NCBI GenBank assembly: GCA_002099365.1
Contig: MSED01000006.1
Location: 2,170,001-2,234,000 of the forward strand
DNA from: Phialophora verrucosa
Taxonomy: Eukaryota > Ascomycota > Eurotiomycetes > Chaetothyriales > Herpotrichiellaceae
Length of the DNA stretch: 64,000 bases
Reading direction: 5' to 3'
Of this stretch, positions 58,005 to 64,000 are shown one piece after another; position 1 is the stretch's first letter; each line of letters begins with the position of its first letter. The notes below the pieces were generated by a model that saw nothing but the letters and a program-made list of their open reading frames with translations, had not been told where the DNA came from and ran no database searches. Made by a program: the position numbers and the translations under genes.

Positions 58005-59477
58005 ATGGGGATTTGTTTTTCACCGCTCAGGGCTCCGAGCTGGAGCTGGAGCTCACCCTCGTCCCTGTCTCTGTCCCAGGTCCGGCTATCAGGTGTGCGA
58101 GTGCAAGGGCAGTTGCAAACCCTAGTCCAGCGGCCTCACACCCGTTTCTTATCGTCGACCAAGATTGAAGCCCCCCGACGGGTGCGAGTGGATGTACAGA
58201 GGCATTTCATCACGAAGACGCCTTCGCGATCAAGGCCATCGTCGCTGTCATGGAGCAGGGCAGCATCCACGCAGAGACTCACCACAGACCAGGACACCCG
58301 CCTCGTAGATTCGGCGCTCGACACCAAGAACGGCAAGATCACATGTGTCTATTTCGACAAGTCCGGCCGCATGGACAGCCAGCACAAGGAGAAACCTCTT
58401 CAGCTGACAAAGGCGGAAATCGCGGCGCAGTTCGAGCTTCGCCACCGTGACCTCCGAGACATCGACCTGCGGAGCGAGGGCGTCACCCGTATCCTCGTCC
58501 GCCCGTCGACCATCCTGCTGCAGTTCTTCCAGCTCTGCATGATTGTCCAGGCCGACGAAGCGCTCCTCATCAACAACGCTGCTGCTCCGGTAGAGACGCA
58601 TGCGGATCCCAACGAAGACGACGATGACGTCGCCGGCGCGACCGACAAGGAAGTCGACTCTGAGCTGGAACAGGCCCACGCGCGCCACCACCAGCAGCAA
58701 TTCTACCACGACTTCGAGCAGCGCATGTCGGCCCCGATGGCCGAAACGGCCGACATCCCCGAACTGCCGTACGAGCTGCGCGCCGTCGAGGCCGCGCTCG
58801 TCGCCGTCCTCTCTTCACTGCGCGGGGACTTTGTCACCGCACGCCGCAAGGCCGAAGACGCGGCGCGCAGCCTGCGCCTCGACTCGGGCGCCGGCTCGAT
58901 CGGGCTGGACCGCGTCTTCGAGCGGACCCAGGCGCTCTCCAAGATCGAGCAGAAGGCCCGCCTCGTGCGCGACACGATCCGCGACGTGCTCGACGCCGAC
59001 GACGACCTCGCGGGCATGTACCTGACCGACCGGCTGGCGGGGAAGCCGCACGACGTCGCCGACCACCAGGAGGCCGAGTACATGCTGGAGGCGTACCACA
59101 AGGCCGCGGACACGCTGGTCGAGGCGGCGCAGGCCGTCATCGACGTCCTGCGCAAGAAAGAGAACACGTTCCGCTCGTCCCTGGCCGTGCAGCGCAACCA
59201 GATCATGTTCCTGGAGGCCAGGATCGCCATCCACACCCTGGGCCTGGCCGCAGGCACTTTGGTCGCCGGCCTGTTCGGCATGAACCTCGTCAACTACCTC
59301 GAGGAGGCGCCGTACGGGTTCTTCTACATCACCGGCACGTGCGTCGTGCTGAGCTCGCTGTTTTCAATGTACGGCATGCGGAGTTATTGGCGGATCCAGA
59401 GTCTGAAGGGCATCCAGCGGTCGAGGGCGGGTGGGCGTGAGCGTGCGCGTGCGCGGCGGCGGCGGGCGTGGTGGTGA
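58005..59477 (+). CDS. mitochondrial inner-membrane Mg2+ channel, Mrs2/CorA family
   Basis: Members form pentameric Mg2+ channels of the inner mitochondrial membrane. A single exon gives 490 residues. The N-terminus is rich in Ser and Arg without acidic residues, as expected of a mitochondrial presequence (about residues 1-85). 'ITCVYFDKSG' and 'LRHRDLRDIDLRS' plus 'ILVRPSTILLQFF' correspond to the Mrs2 start and 'LFPRDLRKID' region. The long helices are followed by TM1 'IHTLGLAAGTLVAGLF', the diagnostic GMN motif (425-427), an acidic loop 'YLEEAPYG', TM2 'FFYITGTCVVLSSLFSMYG' and a basic tail 'RERARARRRRAWW'. An acidic insertion 'NEDDDD' lies near residue 200. Coding GC is much higher than in neighbours. 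It could be the Lpe10-type paralogue rather than Mrs2 proper. Confidence 0.88.
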   Translation: MGICFSPLRAPSWSWSSPSSLSLSQVRLSGVRVQGQLQTLVQRPHTRFLSSTKIEAPRRVRVDVQRHFITKTPSRSRPSSLSWSRAASTQRLTTDQDTRLVDSALDTKNGKITCVYFDKSGRMDSQHKEKPLQLTKAEIAAQFELRHRDLRDIDLRSEGVTRILVRPSTILLQFFQLCMIVQADEALLINNAAAPVETHADPNEDDDDVAGATDKEVDSELEQAHARHHQQQFYHDFEQRMSAPMAETADIPELPYELRAVEAALVAVLSSLRGDFVTARRKAEDAARSLRLDSGAGSIGLDRVFERTQALSKIEQKARLVRDTIRDVLDADDDLAGMYLTDRLAGKPHDVADHQEAEYMLEAYHKAADTLVEAAQAVIDVLRKKENTFRSSLAVQRNQIMFLEARIAIHTLGLAAGTLVAGLFGMNLVNYLEEAPYGFFYITGTCVVLSSLFSMYGMRSYWRIQSLKGIQRSRAGGRERARARRRRAWW

Positions 59478-60114
59478 TCGGATCGCGGATCCCTTGCCTT
59501 GCTAGAGAGTGAGATACGAGGATCAGGGAGGATTTCGTTTCCTGCTCGAGAGTTCACGATGTCGTCGTGTCCTCGTAATCCTGTCGATTGTCAATTTGAG
59601 GCACAAGGTTGGAATACGCTACAATCGGCGGCGAGTTAAGGGGAGCCACACGCAACGTATGTGTACAAATGTATTTTCATTCAAATTCCGACTCACCCAC
59701 GCTTTTCACCGCCCCTGTCTGTCATGACGACCTTCTTCCGCGCCCGCTCATACATAGGTACGAGACAAAACTCTTCTCCAGGCACTATAGAGTCAACCAG
59801 CTCCCACGAGGGATCTACAGCAGAAGCACCCCAAACTGCCCAGTACGTAACGCTGGATTGAAGCACATGAAGAGTGCCCGGTCCGCCATCCTCGACGTCC
59901 AGCACGCCCTTCCCTCAATCTGGACTCGTATTCGTGTGCGGGAGGACAGCTTACCGGCAGCCTGGCCATCCTGGCATCTGCGGCTAGTTAGCTGGACGGG
60001 CTGAACCTCATCGAGCGATACACTGACATGTCTGATCGGCTCCTGCACGGACACTTTCGGTGGATGTCTCCCGAAAGGACGTCCGTTGTTCAAGTCTCGA
60101 CCAATCACCCAAAT
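59478..60114. other. intergenic between convergent genes
   Basis: 3' flanks of the Mg2+ channel (+) and of the large conserved protein (-). Nothing else recognised. Confidence 0.6.
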
Positions 60115-63100
60115 TCAGTCGATAATGAGTCCCGTGGACTGACCTTGGGCAAGAAGAAATTGCGCTGGAAGGCATTTCGGGCAGAAACCCTCCGTGGGAG
60201 GCACAACGAATACATCCTCTTCATCCTTCTGCTGACATACGGCCAAGACGGCCAATCGAGCGGCCCAATTCCCATAGGCTCGCACGATCCCAATGTTCTC
60301 GGGCGGATCTAGCACTTCTTCCCAGGAATCAATTGAGGTCGTGTTCCCGTCTCCGGCGCCGCCACATACACATGGAAGGTTCCATGGTACGATGCCCTCG
60401 TCGCGGACCAAGGCTAAAACATCCAGGTCGGCCACCCATTTCCCGCGGTCATGGACAGACACGACACACTCGACCAGGAAGATCCTCTCGTCGATCGTTC
60501 CTCGATTCTTCTCATCGAACGGTCTCCTCCAATTGGTGAAGGAGAGATGCAGCGACGTCCCTTGAAAGTTGTTTTGCCGTTTGTGGTCGTAGGTGACGTG
60601 CGGAACAACGCGTAGGTCATAACCCAACGTTCTGATCTGCAAGGGTGACTGGGGTAGCACCATCAGAGATATCCCCGGCATTCCCACATTCCCTGTCAGC
60701 CTGCGCACCTGGCCATCACAGGCGTCGAAATCGAGAGGATCGGATAGTAATTGCGCAGCAACGAATATCGAATTGCCAAACGAAACAGCAATGATATCTT
60801 GACAGTCGGAAGAGCCAATGTGATAACCAGCCTCGAACGTTACAATGCAAGCAAAGGTTCGGGAAAGCGAAGGCTTTCTGTAATCCAAATGATAGATACC
60901 CTGCATTTTGGCCAAAGTCTCCGGATTGGACGCAGCCGAACGTAGACCAGTCTCGCCCGAAGATGTCTGGAATTCCGCATCATCAAACCACTTGGCCCTG
61001 CTAAGTGGCAAAGAAGCGACTCGCAAGGGTATGCTGGACCCCTTGAAAGACGAGAATGTCTCTTCAGCAACAGCAAGAGCTGTCAACGCGGTGAAGTGAT
61101 GTTTGTGCAAGTGCTGGTTGTTCAGAAAGGGAATGCTTCCGAAATAAGATGTCACACTTGTCGAAGTCCTATAGTCGACTGATATCGGTTTCACAAAGTC
61201 ATCGAGGTATCTGATGAGCGACTCCGGGTTGATTTTTCCCCCATCAAGCAGCGTGATAGCCTCTTCAACGTCAACTTTTGAATTTGTCACTCGATCGACG
61301 GCTTTTTCAATTTCTGAGATCTCCAGATTGCCAACGATAATATCCGACCGTTCTGTTTGCACCTGGACGAACAATGCCAAGGTGTCGAGGTTCCCATGAC
61401 AGTACGAGAACTTAACTTCGTGGAAGGCCTTCGTGGCTTCAAAGCAGGGAAAAGCACATCTGCATTCTGCTTGTGAGGGACAAAACTCGGCCGAGGGGAT
61501 TGTTCCTGGGATCGAATGGCTGTGAAGCATCAACGGAGGATTCCGCCATATGAAAGTTGAGCGATCTTTCGGCTTTTTCTCGTCTGTGGGCAACCGCACA
61601 TTCAGGTTAACAATATCTCTAGAGGTAAGCCAAATACATTGCTCTCCCTGGGCAAGCACCTCCGCAGGTCGATTCAGGATTGAAACATCATGGACCTGGC
61701 ATGCTCGTACCTCCCCGGGATGGCAAGTTTCATGGCAGGCGGTCTCGGCTGAAATGCAGTTGCAGAAGCTCTTGCAATCACTGCAAAGGCACGGATATCG
61801 AGGTGGACGCGCTCCTGTTTCAGACAGAATCCAGCGTTGGTGCGTATCTTCCCATTTCATTGACCCATCGAATGAACGTTTGAGGGATAGTCTCCGATGC
61901 GGCAGTGCTGTGGCGAATTCGTAGTAAGAAGAATTGCCTCGGTTTTCCCGATATCGTATAACATATCGGGCTGCCGGGATGTTCATAGACCGCGCAACGG
62001 TCCTAAGATACATGATGCCGCTCTCGAAGCCTGGTCGCCCCGACAAAGCTTGCAGAACAGGAGGATTGAGGAGGCCGAAGAAGCGATCAGGTTGAGTAGT
62101 TCCAAAGTCGAGAAAATCCCTAGCCCGTCGACGACCCCACGCGACGAGCTCAGAGCAATGTGCAACATTTTCGTCGTTGAAGTTCGTGAATTTCTGACTT
62201 GCACTTGCGAGCACCCCTAGCCAAGCTCGGTGTTCCAGAAGCGTGTCGGTCTCGGAAGAGTCATTGGGAGAGTCGTTGGAAGCGTCGTCGATAACACGGT
62301 TCAATTGCACCAACCACCTAGCAGTTGCAACTTCCCCAGCTTTGAGTACATCCCACGCCGAGAAAAGACTTCCAAGGGCCACTACCAAGAGCTCGTCCAT
62401 AGAGATCCGGTTCGTTCCGTCGGTTGAGTCGACCCTTGTATCGCGCTCGTAAAAGCGGTATTGTGACAAAGTTAAGGACCAGTGCATTCCCATATCCTCG
62501 GCGCTACTCGCGTTCTGCAGACCGATGGTGATGACCCCTCCATCTTGCACCAGGGGATCGTGAAATTTCTCGACTTTCGTGTGGCTTCCTAGCACCGTGA
62601 GGTCTGGGTAGAGGTGCCATGACGATAGTGCCAGAAGCACCGATCCATTAGATGCCTCTTGTGGTTTTCCTTGTACTAGATCCTCCATGCCAATGAGAGC
62701 ATGACGCCATGTGTCGATGACATTCTGGTAGGTAGTTTGACCATCGCCAACGTTGATACAAATGTTCTTGACGATGAGCATCAACTTTGTCTTTGCAGCT
62801 TTCTTCACCTCATCGGCGCTTTGTAGCCAAGAACGAGCGCTGTCGTCCCATTTGGCAAGCTCTTCTCTTGTGATGTCCTGCCGTGCAGCCATACAGGCTG
62901 AGAGAAATTGCGGCCCATCGTCGATCGATTTGCCGATCTCGGTCTGGCGCTCATTGACCAGCTCGGCCCATATTGACGTTGCTTTCTCTGCGTCCCAAGC
63001 CCGCGCGAGCATGCAGGCCGAAAGGTGCATCGAGAGAGCGGCATGTGTACCAACACTAAGCTGGCCCGATGTAGCAGCGGCCCATAAGGACGTCCCGTCA

Positions 63101-63443
63101 ATGCCAACGAAATCTGCAAAGGGGCCATGATCTTGCGCTCCCTCGGGTTAACGCCCGGTTGGCTGGCTATTTCCGATGCTCGTGTCCCATAGGCTCTGAG
63201 TAAAGCTGGCGTGGGAGGCACGAGAGACTCGAAAAGGGCAGCAAGCTTGCGTGCGGCTTTGTGCACCTTTCCCTGTTCAGCATCGTCGCGCCTTCGTAAC
63301 GACAGACTGTTGCCAATTGAACGGAATTCTTTGGGAGCCTCGAATTTGAACAAGGTGAAGTCGAAGTTAAGGTTCGCCAACGCGAGAATGTTCTCGTTGT
63401 TGACGCTGAAGAGGGAATTTGCTAGGCGTCCGAACGCAGACAT
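60115..63443 (-). pseudogene. large conserved fungal protein of unknown function, one frameshift
   Basis: The ATG at 63,443 starts 'MSAFGRLANSLFSVNNENIL', followed by 'LANLNFDFTLFKFEAPKEF'. This frame is right until about 63,145 ('ASQPGVNP'). From there the continuing protein is one frame over ('HGPFADFVGIDGTSLWAAAT') and runs without a stop to TAA-side 60,115. The total is 3,329 bases, one short of 1,110 codons, so a single base is missing (true loss or a sequence error). The 971-codon open part from 63,030 contains 'WDDSARSWLQSADE', 'LALSSWHLYPDLTVLG', a Cys-rich 'CLCSDCKSFCNCISAE' and C-terminal 'AYGNWAARLAVLAV' and 'FCPKCLPAQ'. I know relatives as uncharacterised proteins in many ascomycetes but no function. 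No membrane segment is seen. No RIP-type damage. Confidence 0.75.
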
Positions 63444-64000
63444 GTCTTTCAGACCCAGAGGTGGGTAATCCGAAAGTCGTTCTAGAAGGAGTAGGATGAG
63501 ACTTCGTTCTCGTGTATAACCTGTATGCGGTGAGAAAGACTTTGGACTATAATCCTATCTTGAACAGAAGCTCCTCTGATGAGGATTAGGAGCGGTCTAA
63601 GCCTCAAGGTTGACGCCTGCGAGACTGCCTTGCCTGCGCCATGCTGTGTAGTCGTGTCTCACTGAATCGCTGCGTCCCATTCGTTCTTCCCGTGCAAGGT
63701 GCAGCTGCACGCATCAGGCTTTGCAGCATTTGGCTTCGGGTCCGCGCAGGCCCAGAATCTCGGCAGCCTTCCATGCGATGGAGGGTCAGACAGAGCACGA
63801 TGCAGAAAGGAAGCAGCGTGCGTTGGCTCCAAGAAACAGCATCCTAGGCAAATACGCAGAGTCAATGCATCCACAAAGGGAGGGTAAATTCTCGCTTTCA
63901 GCAGCATTCAATTCTAGATCGAACCGCCTAAACGATCCCCTAAACGATACCCTCCTAGACATAGCCGTCGAATAGCATGGAGACAGCGAAGATGATGAAG
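63444..64000. other. upstream region, nothing recognised
   Basis: Probable promoter of the large conserved gene. The short frames at 63,604-63,975 overlap on both strands and have no recognisable features. Confidence 0.5.

Noticed and set aside
58248..59293. Long antisense frames over the Mg2+ channel gene (up to 196 codons)
   Set aside because: GC-rich coding sequence gives long shadow frames; the sense frame shows the Mrs2 features and GMN motif.
1..64000. CRISPR arrays, rRNA, operons, bacterial-type signals
   Set aside because: None seen; the gene structure is that of a filamentous fungus with spliced genes.

Overview
The window is nuclear DNA of a filamentous ascomycete (Pezizomycotina). 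The evidence is short GT-AG introns of about 45-105 bp, typical fungal families (Zn2Cys6 regulators, GWDQTG-type sugar transporter, fungal cyclase-like protein, mitochondrial Mrs2-type Mg2+ channel), Ty3/Gypsy and Tad-like elements, and large AT-rich blocks almost empty of CA and TG dinucleotides. That last feature is the signature of repeat-induced point mutation (RIP, CpA to TpA). I cannot name the species.

Layout. 1-15.3 kb is a RIP block holding a minus-strand Gypsy relic, a 400-bp TA-flanked MITE and a RIP-killed gene for a probable secreted protein. 15.5-23.8 kb is a gene island with an intact aldehyde dehydrogenase, a broken Zn2Cys6-type regulator, an unrecognised broken reading frame and a small zinc-ribbon frame. 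23.8-26.3 kb is a 5'-truncated LINE whose 3' three quarters are heavily RIPed. 26.4-31.0 kb has a cyclase-family gene and an intact SDR. 31.0-41.0 kb is a RIPed Ty3/Gypsy element (33,059-39,248) flanked by a transaldolase pseudogene on the left and a Zn2Cys6 regulator pseudogene on the right; both carry stop codons of RIP type. 41.5-48.8 kb holds two solo LTRs of one family, an intact MFS sugar/polyol transporter and a broken second hexose transporter. 48.9-52.9 kb is RIPed again, with an inverted LINE tail and the second MITE copy. 53-64 kb is gene-dense: epoxide hydrolase, transcription-factor-domain protein, Mrs2-like Mg2+ channel and a large conserved fungal protein with one frameshift.

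The main new observation is a long palindrome, TTAGCGGCGG-N8/9-CCGCCG, present four times and only in promoter positions: once upstream of the aldehyde dehydrogenase, once between the divergent SDR and transaldolase genes, and twice upstream of the MFS transporter. It looks like the operator of a Zn2Cys6 regulator. With the gene content (transporters, ALDH, SDR, transaldolase, cyclase, regulators) it suggests a co-regulated carbohydrate/polyol or aldehyde catabolic cluster that transposons and RIP are now taking apart. The substrate cannot be read from the sequence.
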